A stretch of 64,000 nt of DNA from Suillus spraguei. Taxonomy: Eukaryota; Basidiomycota; Agaricomycetes; Boletales; Suillaceae. Shown piece by piece: positions 46,619 to 58,066 of the stretch (position 1 is its first letter; every line of letters begins with the position of its first letter). The stretch spans positions 343,113 through 407,112 of the forward strand of contig JABCPU010000015.1 in the NCBI GenBank assembly GCA_016800925.1. Direction: 5' to 3'. The translations under genes and the position numbers were made by a program. The notes beneath the pieces were generated by a model, which was not told the DNA's origin, ran no database searches, and saw only the letters and a list, made by a program, of their open reading frames with translations.

Positions 46619-48132
46619 ATGGCTGAGGTTACCACAGACACACCAAAGCCTGCAGAAAAACCACGGCTGATCAGCGAAGCCGATGTAACAAAGTACAAGG
46701 TATGAACAGCGCAATCATCATGCTTGAGTCTGATCGAACGACTGCGATGTCGCACAGACTGCTGGTGACATCGTAAACGATGTTATGAAGAAGCTTATCG
46801 AACTCTGTGTCGAGGGTGCAAAGATCATCGATCTTTGTATCGAGGGTGACAAATTCATCGAGGAGGGGACTGGTGGAGTTTACAACAAAGCCGTGAAGGG
46901 GGTTAAAATGAGCAAGGGTGCGTCAGACTACTTGTTACGTTCTTGAGACGATGTTTATGACTTTTCGACAACAGGCCTTGCATTCCCCACATCAATTTCT
47001 GTAAACAACACCGTCTCCCATTTCTCCCCCCTGGCGTGCGTGGATTTTATATTTTATCGTGTACACCCTTTTAGAACTTCACTCTGTTATAGTTCAGATC
47101 CCCTATCAGCCCAGACCCTTGCTAAAGGCGATGTAGTAAAGGTCCACATCGGTGCACACATCGATGGTTTCGCTGCTATTAGTGCCGAGACCATCGTCGT
47201 CGGCGCATCCGAGCAAGAACCTGTGACTGGCAGAAAAGCGGATGTAATCAAGGCAGCGTGGCATGCAGCTGAGATCGCCATGAGGCTCGTGAAAGTGGGC
47301 AACAGAAACTTTACGGTTACTGATGCCGTTGCGAAAACTGCTGCTGCTTGGGATTGCAAGCCTGTCGAAGGTGAGTGTTGTGATAGCGCAAGCATTTTGG
47401 ATCTGATGTTACGGATGCAGGCATGCTATCTTGTCAGCAGTCGCAAAATGTCATTGATGGCAAGAAGCGCATCATTCTCAACCCGAACGAAACACAGAAA
47501 CGCGATACCGAGTCGATCATATTCGCGGAAGACGAGGTTTATGGAATTGATATTCTCATTTCTTCAGGAGAGGATGGCAAGGTCTGATGCTGACTGCAAA
47601 CCAAAATGAGTCTTGATCGTTGAACATTCGACAGGCACGTATTGAGGATTCTCGGACGACTATCTACCAAAAAGATAGCTCAGTGACTTATCAATTGAAG
47701 ATGAAGAACTCGCGTGCTGTATTCTCTGAAGTGCAGAAAAAGGCTGGCGCCTTCCCATTCAATGTTCGTGCACTGGAGGATGAAAAGAGAGCAAGACTTG
47801 GTCTTCAAGAGGCTGTGCAACATGGCTTAATCAAGCCGTACGAAGTTGTGTACGTGGACCACGTCCCTAATCCCTAACGCTCTTCATGACATTGCCGTAG
47901 GTATACTCCTGCAAATACGTTTGTGGCGGCATTCCACTTCACGATCGCATTAGTTCCTGCTGGCCCGCTGCTGCTGACTCACCCACCGGTATGGTACAAG
48001 CCGGAGCTGGTGAAGGCTGAGAAGGAGTTGGAAGATGATGAACTCAAAGGCCTGCTATCCAAGTCCCTCCGTGAGAGCAAAAAGAATAAGAAGAAGGCAA
48101 AAGAAGCTGAGGGTAACGCCGACGACGCATAG
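46619..48132 (+). CDS. PA2G4/EBP1-type (methionine-aminopeptidase-like) protein
   Basis: Homologue of PA2G4/EBP1 and yeast/fission-yeast 42-kDa curved-DNA binding protein, a non-catalytic relative of methionine aminopeptidase that binds the ribosome near the exit tunnel and affects growth. Seven or so exons. MAEVTTDTPKPAEKPRLISE is spliced to TAGDIVNDVMKKLIELCVEG, then GLAFPTSISVNNTVSHFSPL, DVVKVHIGAHIDGFAAISAE and AWHAAEIAMRLVKVGN, followed by GMLSCQQSQNVIDGKKRIIL, DSRTTIYQKDSSVTYQLKMK, and a tail with VYTPANTFVAAFHFTIALVP. The tail is Lys-rich (SKSLRESKKNKKKAKEAEG), as in EBP1. Splice at about 47,040-47,095 (donor GTGCGT) joins SPLA to SDPLS. Intact throughout. Confidence 0.9.
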
Positions 48133-48261
48133 TGGGAAGCGAAGTAAAATTACGTGTGTAAGGTAGACGATCGCAGTGCGGTGATCGGTGAACGTTTGAA
48201 CTCTTTTCTGTACCGTAAAGATCGTTGCAGTTTCCCTCATAAACCATTGTTTTCCACATGA

Positions 48262-48599
48262 TCACTTGGAGATTACTTGTTTTCGTTCCGAGTCCTCTCC
48301 AAACTCTCCAATAGTCCGGGCTACCAGATCTACGTTTTCCAGAAAGCCATTCGTTGTCAACCTCGCCAGTCGAACAGTCGAAGTCGCAAATGACCTGCGT
48401 TTGGTTAAATATCATGTGCAATAGGCTTGAGACCTCTCGTGGATACGTACGCAACGAGATCATTGCCATCCACTGTCAAAGTGCGCTTGACGGCGTCTTT
48501 CTGGAGCTCTGAATCTACATCAATCACCTGCATCGCTATCGTCGCGTGTTTTGTGTTTGCAAAGGGGACTCGTATGGTACTATGATCATGATCGTACAT
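48262..48599 (-). CDS. pcc1: Pcc1, KEOPS complex subunit
   Basis: Small subunit of the KEOPS complex that makes t6A on ANN-decoding tRNAs (LAGE3/CTAG family). Exon 1 48,599-48,451, exon 2 48,394-48,262; together 93 residues, as expected for Pcc1. Exon 1 starts MYDHDHSTIRVPFANTKHA and contains VDSELQKDAVKRTLTVDGND. The 56-base intron with donor GTACGT leads to FATSTVRLARLTTNGFLENV. An alternative upstream start at 48,664 (MSETPWHT through a short intron) is possible. The convergent neighbour PA2G4-like gene ends 130 bases away. Confidence 0.9.
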
Positions 48600-48664
48600 C
48601 TTTGGATGAGACTAAAGGATAGGAACAACAATGCTTACACAGTATGCCATGGAGTTTCGGACAT

Positions 48665-49150
48665 GACGATGATGACGGCCAGTAAGTTCCCTCGTTAGTT
48701 GCTTTGTGACTGCTAGCAGGACTTGTTATCTAACGTTGAAGTAGTGTGATGAGATGAACAATCGGAAGTCGATTAATAACCGCGAGCGCTCCGTATTTAA
48801 TTTTCATTCTTTCGTTGCATAGCCGCCCAACATCCTCCACAGAAATAACGTCATTTACCACCGGCGCTCGATTACTAGGGGACTACGGTACAATGAGTTG
48901 ATGGTCAACTCAGTCCGAGGGTATTCTCACGCTTGTCAGCGTTTCAGCTGTGAAACATGGTGCCACGGTGCAGTGAAGGGAACGGGAGTCATCTGGACGG
49001 TATTCCAAGCCAGGCCAGACAAGTTCTAACTCAATTCGAAGTTTGCTTTGCGGCGTACGTTGGGCGCACTGTGTTCTATAATCAGGAATGGGTTAGTGGA
49101 TTCATTTATGAGTGGCGTAGCCTGCTGAAAGAAGTTTGTATGATGTGTAG
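48665..49150. other. intergenic upstream of P450, possible first exon hidden
   Basis: Divergent spacer between pcc1 and the P450. The first exon of the P450, with its start codon, must lie here or at the edge of the visible coding part, but I could not fix it. Confidence 0.35.
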
Positions 49151-51469
49151 ATTTATCTCGAACGACTGTGATAACTGCACTAGTTGCAGCATTTGGGGTC
49201 TCAAAGATCTTCAAGTTCGTGTCGGATCTAAAGGTGCGAAGTTTATGACTTCATTAGTTTCCAGGATCATAATCTCTCCGCTTAGGCAGTGGATTACCTT
49301 CCGGGCTTACGGGTGCCATTTCAGCCTCTCAGTTTACTGAGTGTGCTCGTACCAGAAACGTCATGGAACCCAGGTATAATAAAATTTCTCTTCGGTACTA
49401 TCGCCTAATGCAATCTACTAGGTGTAATATTCGTCTGGACGTGGAGACATACCAGGAACAGTAAGCCCCAATATTTCCACTGCGCATCTACCGTATTTAT
49501 CATTCTCCCCCACCAATAGTTTATCGTCGCTTTGGCAGCGATACGGTCTCGGCGGTGCCTTTTCTCTCTGGTGCACCGTCAATATATACACGATCTATAG
49601 ATGTCGCCAAGCAGGTCGTGACTGTTGGTCATAAGACGGGTGCATTTGGGAAGACTGATGATATGAGTCGTGCCCTTCTGTGAGTTGACCTCTCTCCGTT
49701 AAACCATTGTATTACTCTAATGAATTTCAGGTTTTGGGGTCCGAGTATTGTTGTTGCAGTGTCTCAGGATCAATGGAGAAAGCACAGGAGGATCGCTGGA
49801 CCTGCGTTCAATAATGATACGTACGTTCTGTGCTTGTCTCCAGGCGAACCTACCATAACCTATTCTCACAGCTATCAACTTGTCTGGAATACTACACATA
49901 AAGTATATTCTGACATGATTGATTATGAGGGATGGGCAGAGAAAGGGACAATAAACGTTCCACGTATCCAATCACTGACAATCAAGGTGAGTGTCTTTGT
50001 GCAGCGCTCATTCTTGAGGCCAACTATTTGTAGTTCACCCTCCTCATCATTGCCACTTGCGGCTTCGGTCTCCCGTTTTCCTGGAGAGAGCCCCCTTCTC
50101 ATGATGGACAGATGTCGATTCAGCAATGCTTGGAAATTATAACACTCAGAAATACCTTTGCGATTGCAGCTCCACAATGGGCTTGGAAACTGCCGCTGCC
50201 ATGGTAGTTCTTCCTCCCCCAATTCTCGCAGTCAAGTACCACTGACATTCCGATCCATAGGATTCGGCAGACCCGTCAAGCGTTCGATACCATGAGGGCA
50301 TTCATGAATTCCCACGTCCAGGCGAGGCGTGAAGCCATACATTCTTCTGCAGATGATGACACATCGAAAGACATCCTTTCATTGTTTGTGCGAGCGAGTG
50401 AAGATGATGAAGGCAAAAGACATCTGGACGACGAGGAATTGGTACGCTTTTCCAAAATTTTGGAGATCGCTTCACCAAATGGATCGCAGATTGGGAATAT
50501 CTTTGCATTGCTATTCGCTGGCCATGGTGCGTTTTACTACATTGATCACACTGGGGTTGTAATCGATTTTTCGCAGAGACCACATCACACAGTTTGGCAG
50601 CTACTCTTGGTTTCTTGTCATTACACCCATCTATTCAGGATGAGATAGTCGAGCAAGTTCACGAAGTCACTAAAGGACACGACAATGGCGAGATTGTGAG
50701 CCTGTTCGAAATCAGACGTCCCCGATACATATACATAACGCATTTCAGACATTTGACGACTACAGCAAGCTGGACAAGGTTCTCGCAGCATTTTATGAAG
50801 GAATCAGAATGTTCCGTATGTGACTCTTTTTCTAACCAGTTTCAAACTGAGCTCCTTCCCAGCTTCTGGTGTATATCTCATAAGGGAGGCGAAGCAAGAC
50901 ACAGTGCTCAATCTTTCAGGCATTGGCGAGGAGCCGAAGATGTTACCAGTCAAGAAAGGTACATGTGTGAGCTGGAACTTCTACCTCAGAAGGTGGTTAC
51001 TTTTCTTATGCTGTGGATAAACAGGTCGTGGTCGACATGATTGGTGTTCGTACGTGTAACTATCTTGTTCTTGGATCCTCTTTCACTCTACAGGATGACT
51101 AGATTACAATCCACAGTATTTCCCTGACCCAGAAGAGTTCAAACCTGCACGATGGTATGCGAATAGCACCAGCAATCCATACATTGCAGACGGCGAGGAC
51201 CACACTGGTTTTAGCATCGGTATGTACTACGCTGTCGGTTTCGTTCATATCATTTAATGTCGGTTCAAGGGCCGCGCTCCTGCCTTGGCAAAAAGTTCGC
51301 GACGACTGAGGCCGTTTGTTTCCTAGCACTGCTTCTACGCGACTGGCGTGTCGAGCCTCTCCTGTCCGTCAATGTCTCTACCGGAGAAAAGGAAACCAAA
51401 GAGGAATGGCGCGAAAGAGTCATGCAGGCCAAAATGACTCTTACAATGGGCGTCAGGATGTTCCGCTGA
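49151..51469 (+). CDS. cytochrome P450 monooxygenase (agaricomycete type)
   Basis: Haem-thiolate monooxygenase, ER-anchored by its N-terminus. The coding region begins with a hydrophobic segment LSRTTVITALVAAFGVSK, then KFVSDLK, and across a 52-base intron (49,234-49,285) AVDYLPGLRVPFQPLSLLSV and LVPETSWNPG. Later exons give YRRFGSDTVSAVPFLSGAPS, QWRKHRRIAGPAFNNDTYQL (helix C), FTLLIIATCGFGLPFSW and helix I AGHETTSHSLAATLG. They continue with the K-helix EGIR in FYEGIRMF, the YFPDPEEFKPARW segment and the haem loop FSIGPRSCLGKKFA, with its Cys ligand. Each join that I traced is in frame. The initiator exon is unresolved. The substrate is unknown. The 3' end is FR then the stop at 51,469. Confidence 0.87.
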
Positions 51470-52660
51470 CATTTACAAAGCGGGTTTGAGGACCTTTTTT
51501 AATTTGTGGAGGATTATAGATCATGTGCGTTACCGTCTGTTATAACAATGCAGCGTAATACGTTTGGTGTCTTTATCGCCTATCGATAGTTCTGTGGTTA
51601 TGGCAGCTTGTGGTGGGACTTTAGGCTAATTGTATATTGCACTTTCGAATTTAAAGTCACTGATATGTACATGCAGCTGGAAATTGACGCCCCTCACATG
51701 TACTCGGCAAAGCTCGATTTTGATTGGCTACACTACTGAGTCATGACAACAAGTTGCAGGGAAATGGAATCCGGATCAGAAGGAACAAAGTACCATCCTT
51801 GGAGTTTGGACTAAGGATCCTAATTATAACCATCCTATTCCAACCGCCGCATCGAAGAGCTAATACCAGTGCTACATCATAGCATACTTATGTGGTTGTT
51901 TTTATTAGCGAGGTTCTCCGAGACGCTGCTGTCGACTCATTCGATTGTGACCGACTGCTGCATTGGTACGCCCTGTTGAGGTATGCTCACTTGTCTTTGA
52001 GCCTAGCGTACGATTAAGCGCTCGTTGTAAAATCCCGCTCCCTTGGGCTTACTAGTATGCCGGAAATCCTGTCAATGGTTGAAGATTCATTAGACACAAG
52101 GTTGAGTGGTATTTCATATTAGTTTACTTGACTAAAGAACTTGGCAGGTTGCGGTTTCGAGGTTGGGACTTTGACGGTGGCGTGTCAAGCATTGGTAGTA
52201 TTTGTACTTGTTTATACCATAGAACACTCTCATTCACTCAAGACTGAGGGTGAGTACAATACTTATATTTGTTTACTTGTACTGACAGACATTAGATCGC
52301 TTTGTTAGGTATAATATTTAATACTGAGTCATTCCACTCAAGACTGAGGTTCACTTTGTTATGGTGTAGAGGTGCAGCAGGTGCTGAAGGTGGTGTCTTA
52401 TCTCTACAGAAGTTCAGTCATGCCTCTAGATGACTTGACGGCACAGCACAGTTGAACTACAGGCTGACATTTTGCACTGCTGAAGATTAATATGTACCGC
52501 TAACAAACATGGATCTACAATTTTCTCATGGGCATATTTAAAAAGGCCAGACATTATGCTGTATTCAATGGCGTCCATCTTCATCCTGTTGGTAGGTAGC
52601 ACCTGGACTTGCATGTGTGCTATTGATATATCACTCACTCTTTTTCTATAGTAATATATC
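51470..52660. other. intergenic, AT-rich, start of CpG-poor block
   Basis: No gene. A 15-base direct repeat CACTCAAGACTGAGG occurs at 52,235-52,249 and 52,335-52,349, exactly 100 bases apart. From about 52,430 onward CpG dinucleotides become rare. Confidence 0.5.
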
Positions 52661-53688
52661 ATGGCCGCAATGACCTCTCATGGTGATGCACCTTCTAATT
52701 CACCTGGAAAGGAACAACTCCATAGAAATTATATTGGCAGCCATGAGCTACAGGTGTGGTGTATTGCCCCCTTTCCTGATAACAAATGGGTGGTGAGTGC
52801 CTCCAATGACAACACTGTTGTTGTTTGGAAGTACAGAACAAAGGAAAAAGAATACTGCTGGCCTCACAAGGGCGCTACTGCTGTCTCAGTCTCTCATGAT
52901 GGCAAAAAAGTAGTCAGTGGTGGTCATGACTGCGCTCTTCGGCTCTGGAATGCAGAGTCCAGCAAGCAACTCACTGGACCTTGGAAGCTGCACAAAGAGA
53001 GAATATGGTCTGTGCAGTGGTCTCCAGATGGAAGCCACATTGTGTCCTGTTCAGTGGACAGCACTCTCATAATCTGTAAAGCTGATTCAGGAGAGCCTAA
53101 CTTCAAACCTCTCTCAACCGAACAGACTGCTGTTCATGCCATTGCTTACTCCCGAATGGGGAGAGTGTTGCTACAGGGGGGAAAGACTTCACAATCAAAA
53201 TCTGAGATGCTTGTGAAGGACATATACAAGCAACACTGTGCGGTCATACAATGGCTGTTTCTTCAGTTGTTTGGACCAAGGATGTGAGTCAAGTTATCTC
53301 TGGATCTGTCAATCATACTGTTTGAATATGGGGCATTACCAAGCAAAAAGAAGTATGCCCTGAGATATGAGCACATTCAGATGCAATCAATTATATTGCA
53401 GTGTCAGCACACATGTTTGTAACTGCATCTGTCAATCACACATACCTTTGGAATCTCAAGACTTGCCAGCACCTTGCTGGCCCATTTGAGCTCTCTAAAT
53501 GTGATGAGATGAATGGTGTTGCGCTCTCTGATGATGAAAGCATTCTCACTGCTGGTACTGAAAGGGGTAAACTGTACACTTGGAACATCAGGAAAATCAC
53601 CTTGGTGATTCACAAGAGGGATGCGGGGGATGTAAGTGCTAGAATATTATTACGATTTATCACTCACATTCTTGCTAAAGTTCAGTGA
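52661..53688 (+). pseudogene. WD40-repeat protein, frame-disrupted
   Basis: An open start (ATG 52,661) reads four WD40-like blades: VWCIAPFPDNKWVVSASNDN..VVWKY, AVSVSHDGKKVVSGGHDCAL..LWNAE, WSVQWSPDGSHIVSCSVDST and AYSRMGRVLLQGG. It then shifts frame and stops at 53,287. Further blades recur in other frames, for example VTASVNHTYLWNLKTCQHLA (about 53,415-53,475) and GVALSDDESILTAGTERGKL (about 53,515-53,575), with in-frame stops between. Once a WD40 propeller protein of the agaricomycete expansion type, it is now decayed. CpG is very scarce here, consistent with methylation decay. Confidence 0.7.
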
Positions 53689-54742
53689 TATTGACAATGT
53701 TAGGATTTAACCCACAAGACTCAGTGCAGAATTGACTTAATTGAGTGTGGTTGACATCACTGGACCACTTGATAACGATCTTCTGCCTTGCTTTTTCAAT
53801 GTATGTCTATCTTTTTACCTGATACAACAGCATCAAAAACTTATTTATCAGGATATGGGCTCAACTGGGTCTTGAGGGACCTCCTTACAGTTGTGGAATG
53901 GTGTCAGGAGGCCAGGTACCACCTTGCAGTGACAATTGTTTGCCTTATCTCCATCAGTGGTAGACATACCGTATGCAAGAAGACTACCCACCATTAGAGC
54001 AAACCAAAGTGTTGCTAAGCGGTATTCACAGGTTTGTATTTCCTGCTTTCCTTAATGCCTCCTCCCTTCACTGTTTTTGTGCGAAGTTACAGGCAACCAC
54101 TGAGCCTGTCGTAGAATCATCACTGACTACAACCCCTTGTAAATGTTTATCTTTGGACAGACTGTGGGCTGCTGTAAGTCTGAATTTGGAATCACTGGCT
54201 CCCTGCTGTACCACATTTGCATGAATAGGTTTGAGGAATATTCCACTGTTGTGGATGATACCCTTTACTGCTGTGCTTTCATTGTAGATGCCCTTCACTT
54301 GGTTAGTGTTTGCAGTTTTGAAAAGCATAATTGCTCCAAAAAGGTTGATTATGAGTTCGAAGGGGATTGAGAACAGATTGACATAGTTGAGAAAACTTTG
54401 AGATAGAGAAGTGATATTGAAATAGATGTAGTGCGACAAGGACTTTTCTTCAGGTTTTCTTTTGAGCGGGAACCTGAGTACTTATAGATACAAGTGTACA
54501 TGGATGGTTTATATATATTTTAGAATAGTGACTAGGCCAGAGCAAAGATTTGTACTGCATGATAAGACAAAAATTTGAATGGAAAAGATAGGATGTTAGT
54601 GTTTTTGGCAATACTGCACCAGTTTCACCAACCTGGCAACTGCTGGCAAAATTCGTGGCAAAATTGGCACAACTACATAGTAGTAGTAGTACTGCAGTAC
54701 CAGAGGGTAACTTCAACAATCTGACAAGTTTCTTTCACAGAT
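53689..54742. other. spacer between WD40 and hAT remnants
   Basis: AT-rich and CpG-poor. It probably includes decayed parts of one or both neighbours; no domain is recognisable. An AGT/GTA-rich repeat occurs near 54,678-54,695. Confidence 0.4.
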
Positions 54743-55823
54743 TTGCCATCAATCATTATAATAAGTAATATCACCATGTTTACCATTTGTATACTAGTAT
54801 CCCTAGGCCAATTCATCAAAACATGCAAGCCCATTGTTGATGCAATCGGAAATATTGAATCATGGGATGCTACCTTAGCAGACTGCATGCTTGAATTAAT
54901 TCAGTGTGCTTGGAAAATGATGCATCTTCAAATCAAAGATGGCGAGGATGTTGACTTCTGGATGCATGCCAAAGCTGTCTTCAATTGTGAATTTCATGCC
55001 ACAAATACCGATATTCATGCTCTTGCCCTATTCTTGCATCCAATGTGCTGGAAACTTGCTGTGTTTCAAGCTGCAAAGAGCTGAACATTTGAGTAGATGT
55101 GCACAGTTGTGCTTGACATCACAAAACAATGGCGCTGGGATGGTGATCGAGCTGTCAAGCTTGTCGAGAATCTAAAGCAGTACTACCAATGCAAAGGTGC
55201 CTTCGCAGGCAGTCAAGCCAATGGGAAAGATTGGTGGGAAAACCTCTTAATATCTGCAAAGACACACCACTGAAAACACTCACAATCATCTTATTCTCGA
55301 TTGTTCCTCATGTGGTTGATGTCGAGCAACTATTTTTGGACCTTGGTGGGATCCAGAGTGTCAAACATTGCAACTTAACAGTTTGCACTTTCAAGACCTT
55401 GGAAAACTTTGTAACAACTATGCCTATCATGTATACCAACATGCACTTGCTACTGGCAAGCCTGTCTGATGAAAACATGCACACATGCACACTTGGAACA
55501 ATGGTGGCATCAACATGGACCTGGCAACAGATCTTGATGCAGATTTTGCATGGACAGCTCCACTGACAAGCCAAAGTCAGGTTGATGATGAGCTAGAGGG
55601 GCCAGAAAGCTTAACAGAGGATGAGGTTGCAGCTGCCTTTGATGAAATTGAGCAGCACATTGCAGAATTCTCATCGGTTATTGATCCCCAGCTGGAAGAG
55701 TTTGAGATTGTGGTGGGAAATGTGCATGACCTCACAGAGCTGGAACAGGTTGACAAAGGAATTATCCCTGTGACTTTCGAAGATGATGTTCAACAGGTGG
55801 GATCTGACTCAGAGGATGGATGT
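54743..55823 (+). pseudogene. hAT-superfamily transposase remnant (C-terminal part)
   Basis: DNA transposon transposase relic. The segment IESWDATLADCMLELIQCAW, FHATNTDIHALALFLHPMCW and KQWRWDGDRAVKLVENLKQY is typical of the late part of fungal hAT transposases. ILFSIVPHVVDVEQLFLDLG followed by GIQSVKHCNLTV is the dimerisation region (usual form AxVERLFSDLGG). The pieces lie in different frames with stops between them, and several changes (Arg to His or Cys at former CpG codons) suggest C-to-T decay. Its end is cut by the LTR that starts at 55,824. No terminal inverted repeats were identified. Confidence 0.75.
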
Positions 55824-56297
55824 TGTTACAATCGTACGTGCCCCTATTCATTTTCCCTTGTTTCCTTACTTGTATATCATGTCACATGACTCTGACTCAT
55901 ATGCTCAACGCATCTGTACAACACATGCCTTCCTTATTAGGATACGCAGTTACGTTCTCACGGTTACTTGGTCTGTGCGCACATATTGGCCTATTTAAGC
56001 ACAGTGTACTTGTAGTAGATTCCTTACTTTAATCTTACTGGGTTTTACCTGGAATCTCCTTCGCTAGGTCTCCAACCTAAGTCGTCCTTGAATTGTCTCT
56101 AAGTCTAAGCACTCCTTAGCCTTAGTCTCTATTCTCATAAGAACCTCTCGGACTTATCCTTGAGGCCAGACCCTTGATTGTACTCGGAACACGTTCCTTG
56201 TACTTTCACCTTGTCCTCTTCTGGACATTGTAGAACTTCCCAGCAGACCGACTGTGTCTTCTCACTGTCGCTGGTGACGCCACCCCAGTTCATAACA
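55824..56297 (+). repeat. LTR of Ty3/gypsy element A (5' LTR)
   Basis: 474 bases, starting TGTTACAATCGTACGTGCCC and ending CCCCAGTTCATAACA (TG...CA with a 6-base inverted end). It is repeated in inverted orientation at 62,361-62,831. It follows the hAT remnant directly, with GATGT just before it. No tRNA-type primer-binding site starting TGG is visible right after the LTR. Confidence 0.88.
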
Positions 56298-56703
56298 AAA
56301 GATTAAAGTCTATCTGATCATCGACTATCTAGTCTTCGACCCCGAACCTTGATTGATTAGATCAACAGACTAGCGTACGCGTACGCTGAGCAGATTGTCA
56401 AGAGAAGCCCTCTGACAGAAGACAAGCCCTAACGGACAGCAAGACAGCACGTGTAGGCACCGAGAAAGTATAACTCATCAGACAAATCATCAAACATGGC
56501 GACCAAAGAATTTGAATACAAGATCGGTCAACCAAAAGGTTTTGATGGAGATCGCGATAACTCTCACGAGTTTATCCAGTCGTGCAACTTGCACTTTGAC
56601 ATCAACGAAAAGCTTTATACCACCGACAAACAGAAGATCATTTTCATAACATCCTTCATGACCGAGAAGAATGCCAAATCTTGGAAGGAACAATTCCTTG
56701 ACC

Positions 56704-58066
56704 TGTCATATACCGTACATTCAGGTCTAGATCAAATCCAATCCATGGACATCCAGACACCCAACCACACATATCTGATCCACCCATCCAATCCAGTTCA
56801 CATATTTGATCCACCCATCCACTCCAATCCATATCCATCCGTGTCCATATCCGATCTGTGTCCATATCCGATCCGAGTTCATATCCGAACTATTCCCGCG
56901 CACCTGCGCATTACCCCTTTTAGAATATACCTGTGTCTCCGGCTTCTGGGTATCTCTGTGCTTCCGGTTCTCGGTGATCTCTGCCTCCGTCTTGATAAGT
57001 ATTTCATACGAGCTTCATCTCCGAGTTCATAGCCTTATGTCCCGCTGTACTTACTAATGTATTTCTGTATGCTTCAGACATAGCCTCGGACTATCCGTAC
57101 TTACCCTCCGGCATGCTCCTACAGTATATAAACTTGTAGTACAACTCCTGCAGACCTTAGTCTGATTCATTGTTCCTACTTCTGTATATTCCTTTGATTA
57201 CTCTGTATCCTGTTATCATGTCTATATAACTCCATTTCCGTTCTTGCACTTGGGCTCTGGCCCTTGTAAGCTTCCGACTCAGGCCTATGGGATCACTCCT
57301 AGGCCGGAGCTTTGATCCTATGTCCTATAATCTTTTTGGACTTTGTCCATCTCCGTCTATCATCTGTTTCACCTCCGACTCTACCTTTGGTAGTCTTATA
57401 CTGTCTGTTTCTATTCCAAACCTTGTCCGGAGTAGTCTATACTATCTCTACACCATATCCGGACCTACTCCTCTCTAGTAGCCAACACTTCCTCTAAGAT
57501 CCACAGAGCTATGCTCATCCGATCATCTGATCATCTGATCATCCGCTCCTCCGCTCCTCCGCTCCTCCGCTCCTCCGCTCCTCCGCTCCTCCGCTCCTCC
57601 GCTCCTCCGCTCCTCCGAGCTCCGGACCTTCGGACCCCTAGTCCTTCGGATCCATCCGATCCTATCCTCTGACATCTATGGATCATCTTTCCCTCCAGAG
57701 CTCTGCTCCTATCCTGCCCTGGACTTTGTCCAGCGGTCCATCCTTCATCCGTTCTACTTGAAGCTTGTTCCAGTAGTGTTACCATTACTCCCTACCTCCC
57801 GGAAATAGTTCCGGCGCATTCCCGCGCTCATCCGGAAGTCCATCGGAGCTCTGTCGAGCTATCCTGCCTTAGAGTTCGTCCGGACCCTCCATCCGGACTT
57901 CACCAGAACTCTCCCTTGGACTTCATCCGAAATTAAGGGCACATACTCGGGTAAGGGGCACAGCGTACGAGCTGAGGCCAAGCCCCTTTGACTTTACAAC
58001 CCTCCGGTACAACCCCATGTAAGACCAGGACTTCTTACTAATCTCCGGTTTTGCATGGTCATAACA
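56704..58066 (+). repeat. solo LTR X1 inserted in gag
   Basis: 1,363 bases starting TGTCATATACCG and ending GGTCATAACA, flanked by the same 5 bases TGACC (56,699-56,703 and 58,067-58,071). Removing it joins gag codons precisely (Leu-Asp-His across the site). No internal coding was found. It contains an 8-base tandem array at 57,543-57,617. Confidence 0.9.
57543..57617 (+). repeat. CCGCTCCT 8-base tandem repeat
   Basis: About nine copies of an 8-base unit. Just before it are three near-copies of GATCATCT. It is absent from the shorter sister LTR at 61,224-61,991. Confidence 0.9.

Noticed and set aside
56490..56693. Minus-strand frame opposite gag
   Set aside because: Shadow of the retroelement gag frame.
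57531..57785. Minus-strand protein with GGAEERRS repeats
   Set aside because: It is the translation of an 8-base microsatellite in a solo LTR.
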